Notes: generated by a model not told the origin, from the letters alone. A stretch of DNA of 11,234 bases from Desulfofustis sp. (GCA_030604345.1 JAUVWB010000025.1:1-11234); one strand, 5' to 3'. Positions 1 through 7,188 are shown, numbered from the stretch's first letter. Numbers and translations: made by a program.

Positions 1-659
1 ACCGGTATTTTCCTCCGGGAACGGTGCATGTCTGCGTCGTCGATCCCGGTGTCGGAACCAATCGCCGCATCATCGCCCTCCAGTGTGACACCCATTTCTT
101 CATCGGCCCCGACAACGGTGTTTTCACCCAGCTCCTCAACAACCATGAGCCGGTGGACGTCTATCAGGTGGAAAACCAGAAACTCTTCTTAAAAAACGTA
201 TCCAAGACCTTCCACGGCCGTGACATCATGGCCCCGGTGGCCGCCCGACTTGCCTCCGGGATGTCCATCGTCCATGTGGGGCCGCGCATCGCCAGAGACG
301 CGTGTGCACTGATCAGCCTCCGGGATCCGATCGTAAAACGTGACGGTATCGCCGGTGAGGTTATCAGCGTCGACTCGTTCGGCAACCTCAGGACCAACAT
401 CACCAAGGCTCATTTAAACCGTGTCGATCTCGGCAAAAAACCCTGCATCACCCTGCGCTCCTACGCCATCGGGTTCTCCTCCGGCAGTTACGAGGACATC
501 AGCGACACTCTGCCCACCGCCATCATCAATAGCAGCGGAGAACTGGAGGTCTGCGTAAAAAAAGGGAACGCCGCCCGGCTCTTGCGTGTAGGCCGGGGCG
601 AACGGGTCTTCGTGCACGGCCATCGCAGCGGCTGTCAGGACGCCGACGTGGCGATCTGA
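1..659 (+). CDS. S-adenosylmethionine hydrolase (SAM hydroxide adenosyltransferase, DUF62), 5'-truncated
   Basis: This is the 3' part of a gene entering from the left edge. The frame is open from base 3 and reads RYFPPGTVHVCVVDPGVG, so the GTG at 24 is internal and not a start. The family hydrolyses SAM to adenosine and methionine using an Asp-Arg-His set. All three are visible: Asp in DPGVG (codon at 42-44), Arg seven residues later, and His in FHGRD about 57 residues after the Asp, close to the spacing in characterised members. DSFGNLRTNI and the C-terminal GELEV stretch are also typical of the family. About 218 codons are present, so roughly 45-50 N-terminal residues are missing compared with the usual 260-270. 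No halogenase-specific feature was recognised, so hydrolase is preferred over chlorinase/fluorinase. It is convergent with aroA, with a 28 bp gap, so the two are probably unrelated transcripts. Confidence 0.9.
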   Translation, partial: RYFPPGTVHVCVVDPGVGTNRRIIALQCDTHFFIGPDNGVFTQLLNNHEPVDVYQVENQKLFLKNVSKTFHGRDIMAPVAARLASGMSIVHVGPRIARDACALISLRDPIVKRDGIAGEVISVDSFGNLRTNITKAHLNRVDLGKKPCITLRSYAIGFSSGSYEDISDTLPTAIINSSGELEVCVKKGNAARLLRVGRGERVFVHGHRSGCQDADVAI

Positions 660-664
660 TCGCC
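650..664. repeat. Short perfect palindrome across the SAM hydrolase stop codon
   Basis: GGCGATC-T-GATCGCC is a 7+7 bp inverted repeat whose centre is the T of the TGA stop codon. It sits at the start of the 28 bp gap between two convergent genes. As RNA it could form a 6 bp stem with a 3-nt loop on either strand. No T-run follows on either side, so it is not a canonical intrinsic terminator. It may contribute to transcript ends, or it may be chance in GC-rich DNA. Confidence 0.4.
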
Positions 665-687
665 GGCCGGACCGCACCCATCACTCG

Positions 688-1956
688 TTAGCGGAGCAGG
701 GCAAAGCGCTGCCAGAAGTCGGGGAACGATTTTTTCACACAGGCCTCGCCGGTAATCCGCACACCCGGTACCCGCAAACCGGCCAGGGCCATGCTCATGG
801 CCATGCGGTGATCGTTGTAGGTCTCGATTTCGGCCCCGCGCAGTCCTCTGCCGCCGCGCCCATGGACCACCATTTTGTCCGGATACTCGTCCACCCGTAC
901 GCCGATCTTGCCAAGCTCGGTGACAACCGCATGCAAACGATCACACTCCTTGATGCGCAGGTGGGCGATATTGCTGATCTCGGTCTCACCTTCGGCAAAG
1001 GCGGCCACAACCGCCAAAGTCGGCACCACATCCGGCATAGTGCCCATATCCACCGAGATCCCCGCCAGCCCGCCACTACACTCGAGGGTGATACCGTTTC
1101 CGGTCTGGGTAACGGTGCACCCCATACGGCCCAATAACGGAACCAGCATGATATCGCCCTGAATAGACAGTACCGGCACGTTGGTCACGGTGACCCGGCC
1201 GCCGGCGATAGCGGCTGCCGCCCAGAAGTATGATGCGTTCGAGGCATCGCCCTCGATCCGGTACTCCCGAGCTCGGTATACCCCTTGCGGTACTCGGAAA
1301 AAGGAGAAATCGGGGGCCGCCTCAACGGCAATACCGAAATCGGCCATGACGCTCAGCGTCATGGCCACATACGGTTTGGACAGGATCTCGCCCTGCACTT
1401 CCAGTTCCGCCTGTTCCCTGGCAAACGGGGCAACCAGCAGCAGCGAGGAAAGATACTGGCTGCTCCTTCCCTCGGGCAGCACCGTCCGGCCCCCGCTCAA
1501 GCCGTTGGCCCGAAGGAGCAGAGGCGGACAACCATTGCCCTGCACGGATTCGACGTCCACTCCCCAGCCGCGCAGCGCCTCCAGCAACGGCGCGATGGGT
1601 CGTTGGTGCATGCGCTCATCACCATCGATGACACATTCACCCTGCGCCAACGCCGCCACCGAGGTGAGGAACCGGGTGGCGGTACCATTGTTGCCGAGGA
1701 ACACCGGCTGCCCGGGGGCACTGTTCGCACCGCCGGTACCGTCAATCGTCCAGCGATCCGGCTCCGTCGTCAGCGAAACACCCATGGCACGCAAGGCTGC
1801 TGACGAGTAATCGGTATCCTCGCTGACCAGCGGCTCGATAAGGGTCGATCGGCCCGCCGCCAGCGCCGCGGCAATCAGCGCCCGCTGGGTGATCGATTTG
1901 GAACCGGGAACAGAGACGGTGGCGGCCAATTCGGACACCGGTTGTATCTCAATCAT
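688..1956 (-). CDS. aroA: 3-phosphoshikimate 1-carboxyvinyltransferase (EPSP synthase)
   Basis: AroA joins shikimate-3-phosphate and phosphoenolpyruvate to make EPSP, the sixth shikimate-pathway step, in the cytoplasm. From the chosen start it is 422 aa, normal for the family. Signature segments run in order: PGSKSITQRAL (residues 17-27; K20, S21 and R25 match E. coli K22, S23 and R27), LGNNGTATRFL (87-97), DGDERMHQRPI (111-121; R115 equals E. coli R124), SSQYLSSLLL, MPDVVPT with the catalytic Asp, KECDRL with the catalytic Glu, YNDHRMAM, and the C-terminal KSFPDFW. The frame stays open 24 codons further upstream, but the start at 1956 is preferred because CCAGGAGTCGACATG supplies a good ribosome site and homology begins at MIEIQP. 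It lies 87 bp downstream of aroE on the same strand. That gap holds a small GC hairpin (GTGCC/GGCAC, 1986-1999) with no T-run, so co-transcription with aroE is likely. Confidence 0.96.
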   Translation of the reverse strand: MIEIQPVSELAATVSVPGSKSITQRALIAAALAAGRSTLIEPLVSEDTDYSSAALRAMGVSLTTEPDRWTIDGTGGANSAPGQPVFLGNNGTATRFLTSVAALAQGECVIDGDERMHQRPIAPLLEALRGWGVDVESVQGNGCPPLLLRANGLSGGRTVLPEGRSSQYLSSLLLVAPFAREQAELEVQGEILSKPYVAMTLSVMADFGIAVEAAPDFSFFRVPQGVYRAREYRIEGDASNASYFWAAAAIAGGRVTVTNVPVLSIQGDIMLVPLLGRMGCTVTQTGNGITLECSGGLAGISVDMGTMPDVVPTLAVVAAFAEGETEISNIAHLRIKECDRLHAVVTELGKIGVRVDEYPDKMVVHGRGGRGLRGAEIETYNDHRMAMSMALAGLRVPGVRITGEACVKKSFPDFWQRFALLR

Positions 1957-2043
1957 CGTCGACTCCTGGGTTTCTTTCTCGTGAAGTGCCCCCCGGCACG
2001 ACCACCTGCAGGCCCGGCCGGAAGCCACCGCTGAACATCGGTT

Positions 2044-2880
2044 TCAGGGGGCGACGGTGGCACTCTGGCGAAGCAGCGCCTGTCGCATCACCGCCAGTGG
2101 AGCCTCACGCCCGGTCCACAGTTCAAACTGCGCCACGCCCTGATAGAGCAGCATCTGCAGGCCATCGATACAGCGGCAACCGGCGGCAGCCGCATCCCTG
2201 AGCAGCCTGGTCTGCAGCGGAGCGTAAACCGCATCCATGACCACCTGAAAGGCCGGCAGTACGGCCGGATCAACAGGTATCGCCGAGACGTTCGGCGTCA
2301 TACCGACCGAGGTGGCGTTGATCAGGATATCTGCCTTCTGTTGTCCTGTCTCGTCCAGCGGGAACCACGCGCAGTCAAGCAAGCGGGCCAAGGCCCGGCC
2401 TTTTTCCGCACTCCTGCTGTGAATGATCACGTCGGCGCCGGCCTCGATCAAACCGAAGGCAACGGCTTTGGCGGCACCTCCGGCGCCAAGAATGACGGCC
2501 GTGCTCCCGGCCAACGGGATCTCCTTTGCCAGGGCCCGGTTCGAACCCAACCAATCCGTATTACACCCGTAAAGCCTGCGCCCGGTTTCGGAAACGCGGA
2601 CCTGGATAGTGTTGACCGCACCGATCCGGGCAGCCAGCGGATCTATCTCGTCCATCAGATCGAGGACCGCCTCCTTGAACGGGATGGTGACGCTGGCTCC
2701 GGCCACACCGAGGTGGCGCAGCGCGGCAACAGCGGCGGCCAGGTCGTCAGCCGGCAGCGGGATATAGACCCGATCTTCATGAAGAGCGGCAAATGCGGCA
2801 TTGTGCATGACCGGGCTCAAGGAGTGACGCACCGGGTTGCCGATTATCCCATACACCAGGGTCTGGCCCGTGATTTCCAT
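2044..2880 (-). CDS. aroE: Shikimate dehydrogenase (NADP+)
   Basis: AroE reduces 3-dehydroshikimate to shikimate with NADPH. The protein is 278 aa, a typical length. Visible features are the substrate-binding SLSP (20-23), VTIPFKE with catalytic Lys69, Asn90 in AVNT, the NTD motif with catalytic Asp109, the Rossmann glycine motif GAGGAAKA (132-139), and the C-terminal QFELWTG. The usual NADP-recognition NRT motif reads HSRS (154-157); its Arg156 is kept, so NADP preference remains plausible. The start is supported by CAGGTG seven bases upstream of the ATG. It lies between the DUF1232 gene (116 bp upstream) and aroA (87 bp downstream), all on one strand. That places two shikimate-pathway enzymes side by side behind pyrimidine genes. 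The 116 bp upstream gap holds only a 6 bp hairpin with a GCGA loop (2982-2997) and no T-run, so read-through from pyrKD is possible. Confidence 0.96.
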   Translation of the reverse strand: MEITGQTLVYGIIGNPVRHSLSPVMHNAAFAALHEDRVYIPLPADDLAAAVAALRHLGVAGASVTIPFKEAVLDLMDEIDPLAARIGAVNTIQVRVSETGRRLYGCNTDWLGSNRALAKEIPLAGSTAVILGAGGAAKAVAFGLIEAGADVIIHSRSAEKGRALARLLDCAWFPLDETGQQKADILINATSVGMTPNVSAIPVDPAVLPAFQVVMDAVYAPLQTRLLRDAAAAGCRCIDGLQMLLYQGVAQFELWTGREAPLAVMRQALLRQSATVAP

Positions 2881-2996
2881 CGATTCACCTGAAAAAACAA
2901 CGTGATGAACGAACCGTCACAGCAGAAGAGCGGAAGCTATTGCACCGCTCTACCGGGCCACACGTCAGCAGGCCGGACATAACGGTGGCGACACCG

Positions 2997-3266
2997 TCAG
3001 GTGGTGTGACGATCGCCCTTTTTACCCGCCATCATTTTCCCAGCCAACCAACCGAGCAGGGAGACCACCGCCAGATCGTCGACGATACCCAGCCCGAGAA
3101 ACCAGTCGGGCAGCAGATCGTAGGGCGATAACAGATAGAGAAGCCCGGCCGCCAGCATAATCCGCACCCGCCACGGGGTTGTCGGCTCGATCATCAACCT
3201 GAGATAGCTGACGATCGGCCGAAAGAACTGCTGCAGCCGCTCTGTCACCGGTGTTCCCCGCTTCAT
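2997..3266 (-). CDS. Small YkvA/DUF1232-family membrane protein
   Basis: This 89-residue protein carries the DUF1232 hallmark: a hydrophobic stretch with LLYLLSPYDLLPDWF (42-56) and then LGIVDDLAVV (59-68). The SPxDLxPD and DD motifs are the conserved core of the family. Two hydrophobic segments, roughly residues 35-48 and 57-79, suggest a small inner-membrane protein with a basic N-terminus and a short charged tail (GKKGDRH). The biochemical function of the family is not established, and none is assigned here. Its ATG follows the pyrD TAG by 6 bp, and the ribosome site (TAGGAGATCATG) includes the pyrD stop codon, so translation is probably coupled to pyrD. The domain assignment is confident; the role is unknown. 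Confidence 0.88.
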   Translation of the reverse strand: MKRGTPVTERLQQFFRPIVSYLRLMIEPTTPWRVRIMLAAGLLYLLSPYDLLPDWFLGLGIVDDLAVVSLLGWLAGKMMAGKKGDRHTT

Positions 3267-3272
3267 GATCTC

Positions 3273-4211
3273 CTAGACCTCCAGGGCACCGATCAGTTCC
3301 CGGATGGACTGCAGGTCATGGTCCTGCACATAGGCGCCGATGCCTTCCACCACTTCCTCGCTGATCCGTGGATTGATGAAATTGGCGGTGCCAATCTGCA
3401 CCGCGGTAGCCCCGGCCAAGATAAACTCCAAGGCATCTTCGGTACTGTCGATACCACCGATACCGATCACCGGGATAGCCACCGCCCCGGCCACTTGATA
3501 GACCATACGCAAGGCCACCGGTTTGATGGCCGGCCCGGACAAGCCGCCGATGACATTGGCCAGGACCGGTCGGCGGCGTTTCAGATCGATGGCCATGCCG
3601 ATCAAGGTATTGATCAGCGAAACCGAATCGGCTCCGCCGTCCTCGACAGCCCGGGCCAGGGCAACGATGTCGGAGACGTTGGGCGACAACTTGACCATCA
3701 CCGGAACGGCCGCCGCCTCCTTCACCGCTTCGGTTACCTTACGGGCCATCTGCGGGTCGGTTCCAAAGGCGACACCGCCCCGCTTCACATTGGGGCAGGA
3801 GATGTTGACTTCGAGAGCGGCGATACCGTCGACCGGCGCCAACCGCTCGGTGATCTCCCGATATTCTTCGACGGTGTCACCGAGGATGTTGACAATGACC
3901 GGCACGGCAAGGTTGCGCAGATACGGCATCTTTTCACTGATGAACCGTTCCACCCCGACATTTTGCAGCCCGATGGCGTTGAGCATGCCACAGGGCGTTT
4001 CAACGATGCGCTGGGGAGGGTTGCCCCGCCGCGGATGCAGGGAGATACCCTTGACGATAACCGCACCAAGCCGATGCAGATTGACCAGGTTCTCGAACTC
4101 ACGGGCATACCCGAAGGTCCCGGAAGCGGTCATGACCGGATTCTGCAAGACCAGGGAGCCGATATTGACCCGTAGATCGGGATACTGCTTTGGATCATTC
4201 ACATATTCCAT
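3273..4211 (-). CDS. pyrD: Dihydroorotate dehydrogenase, class 1B catalytic subunit
   Basis: PyrD oxidises dihydroorotate to orotate with FMN in pyrimidine synthesis. It is 312 aa. Motifs in order are TASGTFGYA (28-36), VKGIS with Lys54, the substrate loop CGMLNAIGLQN (74-84), NISCPN (136-141) with Cys139 as active-site base, VKLSPN with Lys174, SLINTLIG around Asn201, and the phosphate-binding IGIGGIDS and GATAVQIGTANF near the C-terminus. A Cys base, rather than the Ser of membrane-bound class 2 enzymes, together with an adjacent pyrK, marks class 1B, which passes electrons through PyrK to NAD+. The start codon overlaps the end of pyrK by 13 bp, with GGAGG seven bases upstream inside pyrK, so the two subunits are likely made in a coupled way. 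The downstream DUF1232 gene begins 6 bp after the stop. Confidence 0.97.
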   Translation of the reverse strand: MEYVNDPKQYPDLRVNIGSLVLQNPVMTASGTFGYAREFENLVNLHRLGAVIVKGISLHPRRGNPPQRIVETPCGMLNAIGLQNVGVERFISEKMPYLRNLAVPVIVNILGDTVEEYREITERLAPVDGIAALEVNISCPNVKRGGVAFGTDPQMARKVTEAVKEAAAVPVMVKLSPNVSDIVALARAVEDGGADSVSLINTLIGMAIDLKRRRPVLANVIGGLSGPAIKPVALRMVYQVAGAVAIPVIGIGGIDSTEDALEFILAGATAVQIGTANFINPRISEEVVEGIGAYVQDHDLQSIRELIGALEV

Positions 4212-4987
4212 GCCAGATCCTCCGCGTTGAAAACCGGCCCGTCGATGCAGACGTGCAGATAGCCGCCGCCGCTGGCATCAACATTGCACCCGAGACAGGC
4301 GCCCATGCCGCACGCCATGACGCTCTCGATGGAGACCTGGCAGGCCGCCCCTCGATCGGCACAGAAACGGGCCACCTGGGCCAACATCGGCTCAGGACCG
4401 CAGGCATAGACGACGCCCGAGGGATCGATCCGCTCGCCGTCCAGCAGATCGGTCACCAACCCGGGGCGGCCGTATGAACCGTCATCGGTGACCACCTGCA
4501 GCGGCAGACCGAACTGCTGGAAATCGGGGACCAGCGGCGCCACATCATCACTGCTTCTACCGCCGAGCATGATCTGATCGCGGTTGAGATCCCGACCACT
4601 CTGGCAGATTCGTTTGGCAAGAAACAGCAGCGGAGCGATTCCCAAACCACCGCCAATCAGATAGGCCGGTCGTTCGGCCTCGATCCGGTAGCCCCGTCCA
4701 AGCGGGCCGAAGACGTCGAGGGCCTCGCCGACCTTGGTCCTGGCCAACAGATCGGTGCCGCGACCGACCACCCGGAAATAGATCTGGATCTGACCGTTAC
4801 TGCTGGCCTGATGGATCGAAAAGGGGCGCCGCAACAGTGGATCCTTACCCAGACCGGCACGGATCATGACAAAATGACCGGGCCTGGCCTCGGCAGCAAT
4901 CTGCGGGGCTGCCAAGGTCAACCTGACCGTCTTCGGAGACAACTGCTCAAATCGGATAATCCTTGCTTTTTCCTGATGTTGGGCCAT
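4199..4987 (-). CDS. pyrK: Dihydroorotate dehydrogenase electron transfer subunit (FAD/2Fe-2S)
   Basis: PyrK carries electrons from the FMN of PyrD to NAD+ through a 2Fe-2S cluster and FAD. From the chosen start it is 262 aa. It has the FAD-binding RRPFS (53-57) and GRGTDLL (75-81), the nucleotide-binding GGGLGIAPL (112-120), CGPEPM (196-201), and the cluster ligands C226-X4-C231-X2-C234-X12-C247 in the C-terminal domain, spaced as in the family. The start is uncertain. The frame is open to an ATG at 5050, with others at 4999 and 4987. The family fold begins near KARIIRFEQ, which favours 4987 or 4999, but neither has a clear Shine-Dalgarno. The ATG at 5050 has only a weak AGG about ten bases away. 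The stop overlaps pyrD by 13 bp. It is the first gene of the minus-strand biosynthetic string. Confidence 0.94.
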   Translation of the reverse strand: MAQHQEKARIIRFEQLSPKTVRLTLAAPQIAAEARPGHFVMIRAGLGKDPLLRRPFSIHQASSNGQIQIYFRVVGRGTDLLARTKVGEALDVFGPLGRGYRIEAERPAYLIGGGLGIAPLLFLAKRICQSGRDLNRDQIMLGGRSSDDVAPLVPDFQQFGLPLQVVTDDGSYGRPGLVTDLLDGERIDPSGVVYACGPEPMLAQVARFCADRGAACQVSIESVMACGMGACLGCNVDASGGGYLHVCIDGPVFNAEDLAWNM

Positions 4988-4990
4988 AAT
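4963..4990 (+). promoter_or_regulatory. Weak candidate sigma-70-like promoter for pilD
   Basis: TTGCTT (4963-4968), a 16 bp spacer and CATAAT (4985-4990) resemble a -35/-10 pair. The -10 matches the consensus at five of six bases and the -35 at only three. It lies about 58 bp before the pilD ATG and inside the 5' end of pyrK. Only about 61 bp separate the two divergent genes, so any promoter for either must overlap the neighbour's start or coding region. This was read by eye only; the call is tentative. Confidence 0.25.
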
Positions 4991-5048
4991 AACGTGCATA
5001 CGAAAGGTTTTTGTATCTCCGCCCGGTCCCGCACCTAACCCGGAAACC

Positions 5049-5837
5049 ATGGAACACTACCTGCTCGGCTATCTTGCCGCCTTTTTCTTGGGGGCTGTCA
5101 TCGGCAGCTTCCTCAACGTGGTTATCCTCCGTCTGCCGCAGGAAGGGGCCTCGGTCGTCTTTCCCGCATCCCACTGCCCCCAGTGCCGGACGCCGCTCTC
5201 TTGGTACGAGAATATTCCGCTTGTTTCTTATCTGCTGCTGCGCGGCAAATGCTCCCACTGCGGGGTCGCCATTTCCCTGCAGTACCCGGTTGTCGAACTG
5301 CTCACCGGATTGATGGCCATGGCGGTACTGGCCCGGTTTGGCCTGACGCCGACTGCAGCCGTCTTCTTTCTCTTCTGCGCCGCGCTGATAACTATAATCT
5401 GGATCGATATCCATCACCAGATAATACCTGACTTGATCAGCCTGCCGGGGATTGGTATCGGGTTTCTTTTTTCCTTTGTTTCTTCGTTCATCGGCTGGCA
5501 GGATTCATTGCTCGGCCTGCTCGCCGGTGGCGGCTTCTTCTATCTGATTTCGCTGGGCTATTATCTGGTTCGCAAGCAAGAGGGGCTCGGTGGCGGTGAC
5601 ATCAAGTTGTTGGCCATGCTCGGCGCCTTTCTCGGCTGGCAATCTCTGTTGTTTATCATCTTCGCCAGTTCGGTGACCGGCTCAATCGCCGGGTTGATTG
5701 CCATGCGCTCCCAGAAAAAAGGGGGCTCGACCCGAATCCCCTTCGGCCCGTTCCTCGCCGTAAGCGGTCTGGCATATCTCTTTTTTCGGCCGCAGATCAA
5801 CCACCTCTTCCTCTTGTATCTGAACACCCTGAGTTGA
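5049..5837 (+). CDS. pilD: Type IV prepilin peptidase / N-methyltransferase
   Basis: PilD-type enzymes are inner-membrane aspartyl proteases that cut the leader from type IV prepilins and pseudopilins and methylate the new N-terminus. This 262-aa protein has both domains. The N-terminal methylase-type domain has GSFLNVVILRLP (19-30) and the zinc tetracysteine C43-X2-C46...C68-X2-C71. The C-terminal peptidase domain has catalytic Asp120 in WIDIHHQIIPD and Asp184 in GGGDIKLL, 64 residues apart as expected. About eight hydrophobic segments are visible. The bifunctional reading rests on the retained Cys pairs. The start has only a weak GGA five bases upstream. No pilin or pilus-assembly genes lie in the window, so its substrates are encoded elsewhere. 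It is divergent from pyrK and convergent with dsrP. No T-tailed terminator for pilD is seen; there is a 6 bp hairpin at 5862-5878 without a T-run. Confidence 0.94.
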   Translation: MEHYLLGYLAAFFLGAVIGSFLNVVILRLPQEGASVVFPASHCPQCRTPLSWYENIPLVSYLLLRGKCSHCGVAISLQYPVVELLTGLMAMAVLARFGLTPTAAVFFLFCAALITIIWIDIHHQIIPDLISLPGIGIGFLFSFVSSFIGWQDSLLGLLAGGGFFYLISLGYYLVRKQEGLGGGDIKLLAMLGAFLGWQSLLFIIFASSVTGSIAGLIAMRSQKKGGSTRIPFGPFLAVSGLAYLFFRPQINHLFLLYLNTLS

Positions 5838-5919
5838 CCGCAGGGATGATATCCCCACCTTGACAGCGGCATGCTGTCCCGAGCCGATGCGTATCATCAC
5901 CGCTGGCGGAGGGGCATAA

Positions 5920-5960
5920 CAAAAAGCCCCCGATCGGCTTGACAGCGCCGATCGGGGGCT
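5920..5960 (-). terminator. Intrinsic terminator of the dsrMKJOP operon
   Basis: Two perfectly complementary 14-base arms (AGCCCCCGATCGGC at 5925-5938 and GCCGATCGGGGGCT at 5947-5960) enclose an 8-base loop. On the minus strand the GC-rich stem is followed at once by TTTTTG, the classic layout of a rho-independent terminator. It lies about 50 bp past the dsrP stop codon. On the plus strand the stem is followed by GGTTGGTTCG, which lacks a proper T-run, so it should act mainly on the dsr operon and only weakly, if at all, on pilD. Confidence 0.9.
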
Positions 5961-6012
5961 GGTTGGTTCGATCCTCTGAGGTTGCGGTCACTCAACCCGC
6001 AACGGCGATCGA

Positions 6013-7188
6013 TCAGGCTTCTACCTCATGCTCGACACCGACAGCTATCTTGTAGAGCAGCGTCAACAGGAAGAAGCCGGTGGCCCAGATACCAAGGGTG
6101 ATTCCCAATTCGTTCAGGGTCGGGATATATTCGGTCACCTCTTCCAGCGGGTTCGGCACGAAGCCCGCGAAAACGAATCCGAGTCCCTTGTCTGCCCACA
6201 GCGCCAGGAAGATCAGCGCGGCGGCGGTGCCCACCAGACGATAATCGAACACCTTGAAGATTTTCATGTAGGCGAGGATGCCCAAGCCGGCGAAGTTGAA
6301 CAGGGTCGCCGTCCACATGAAGGGGACCAGGTTGTTGTAGACATGGCCGTCATGCTCGAGGCCGAAGAACAGGTACTGGAGGCTGTGAATATGTCCTGGT
6401 ACTTCCGAATAATAGCCGACGAAGAACTCGAGCAGGAAGAAGAAGGTGTTGATGATCACCGCGTACATGATGATCGTCGTCAGCTTCTGGATCGCTTCCT
6501 TGCCGGCGTCGAAGTTCGCAAATTTTCGCATGACCAGACAGGCCAGCAGGATCAGCGAGGGACCGGCAGCAAAGGCGGAGGCCAGGAAGCGGGGGGCGAT
6601 GATCGCCGACAACCAGAAATGCCGTCCCGGCAGACCGCAGTACAGCATGGCGGTAACGGTATGAATGGAAACGGCAAAGGGGATGGAGATGGCCACGAAG
6701 AAGTAGATCCATTTCGGCGGCGGCACCTGCTTGCGCTCGGCGGTGAGGATAACCCAGCCGCACAGGATGTTCAGCAGCAGATAACCCCAGAGCACGCACA
6801 TATCCCAGAACAGCATGGATTGCGGGGTCGGGTAGAAAATGACGTTAAGTCCGCGCAACGGCTGACCGAGGTCGGCCATGATGAACATCAAACACATCAC
6901 CAGGGCCGAGATGGCGAGAAATTCGCCAAGGATGGTGATCCTGCCGAAGGCCTTGTAGTTGTGGATATAGTAGGGCAATACCAGCATCAGACCTCCGGCG
7001 GCAACGCCGACCAGGAAGGTGAATTGGGAGATGTAGAGGCCCCAGGAAACGTCCCGGCTCATGCCGGTCAGTCCGAGGCCGAATACATATTGTCTGAAAT
7101 AGCAGGCCCAGCCGATGGCGATACAGGTGCCGAGAATGGCAAGCCAGATCCAGTAGGCCGGTTTTCCTTTGAGAGTCTTTTCAATCAT
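6013..7188 (-). CDS. dsrP: DsrP, NrfD/PsrC-type membrane subunit of the DsrMKJOP complex
   Basis: DsrP is the integral membrane quinone-interacting subunit of the Dsr transmembrane complex and belongs to the NrfD/PsrC family. The 391-aa sequence is almost all membrane: about ten hydrophobic segments, roughly at 12-31, 50-74, 87-106, 127-150, 160-182, 198-220, 236-258, 286-308, 318-338 and 361-384. It has no heme-binding CXXCH or iron-sulfur cysteine motif, as expected. Acidic residues inside or next to membrane segments (such as D106, D129 and E254) are the sort of positions proposed for proton or quinone handling in this family. It starts 7 bp after the dsrO stop, and its GAGG ribosome site overlaps that TGA, so translation is probably coupled. 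It is the last gene of the operon, with a strong terminator downstream. The DsrP name rests on gene order as well as family. Confidence 0.94.
   Translation of the reverse strand: MIEKTLKGKPAYWIWLAILGTCIAIGWACYFRQYVFGLGLTGMSRDVSWGLYISQFTFLVGVAAGGLMLVLPYYIHNYKAFGRITILGEFLAISALVMCLMFIMADLGQPLRGLNVIFYPTPQSMLFWDMCVLWGYLLLNILCGWVILTAERKQVPPPKWIYFFVAISIPFAVSIHTVTAMLYCGLPGRHFWLSAIIAPRFLASAFAAGPSLILLACLVMRKFANFDAGKEAIQKLTTIIMYAVIINTFFFLLEFFVGYYSEVPGHIHSLQYLFFGLEHDGHVYNNLVPFMWTATLFNFAGLGILAYMKIFKVFDYRLVGTAAALIFLALWADKGLGFVFAGFVPNPLEEVTEYIPTLNELGITLGIWATGFFLLTLLYKIAVGVEHEVEA

Noticed and set aside
1957..2028. 24-codon N-terminal extension of aroA
   Set aside because: The extension is Cys/Arg/Trp-rich and unlike the family, and a good ribosome site lies directly ahead of the internal ATG at 1956.
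2881..2996. Possible terminator between the DUF1232 gene and aroE
   Set aside because: Only a 6 bp stem (ACGGTG/CACCGT) with a GCGA loop is present at 2982-2997, with no T-run following on the minus strand.
3318..4230. Two long plus-strand frames (285 and 235 codons) opposite pyrD
   Set aside because: They are shadows of a high-GC gene; neither shows a domain, and pyrD motifs account for the whole stretch.
5797..5991. 64-codon minus-strand frame in the pilD-dsrP gap
   Set aside because: It runs through the dsr terminator stem and the end of pilD, and has no recognisable motif.
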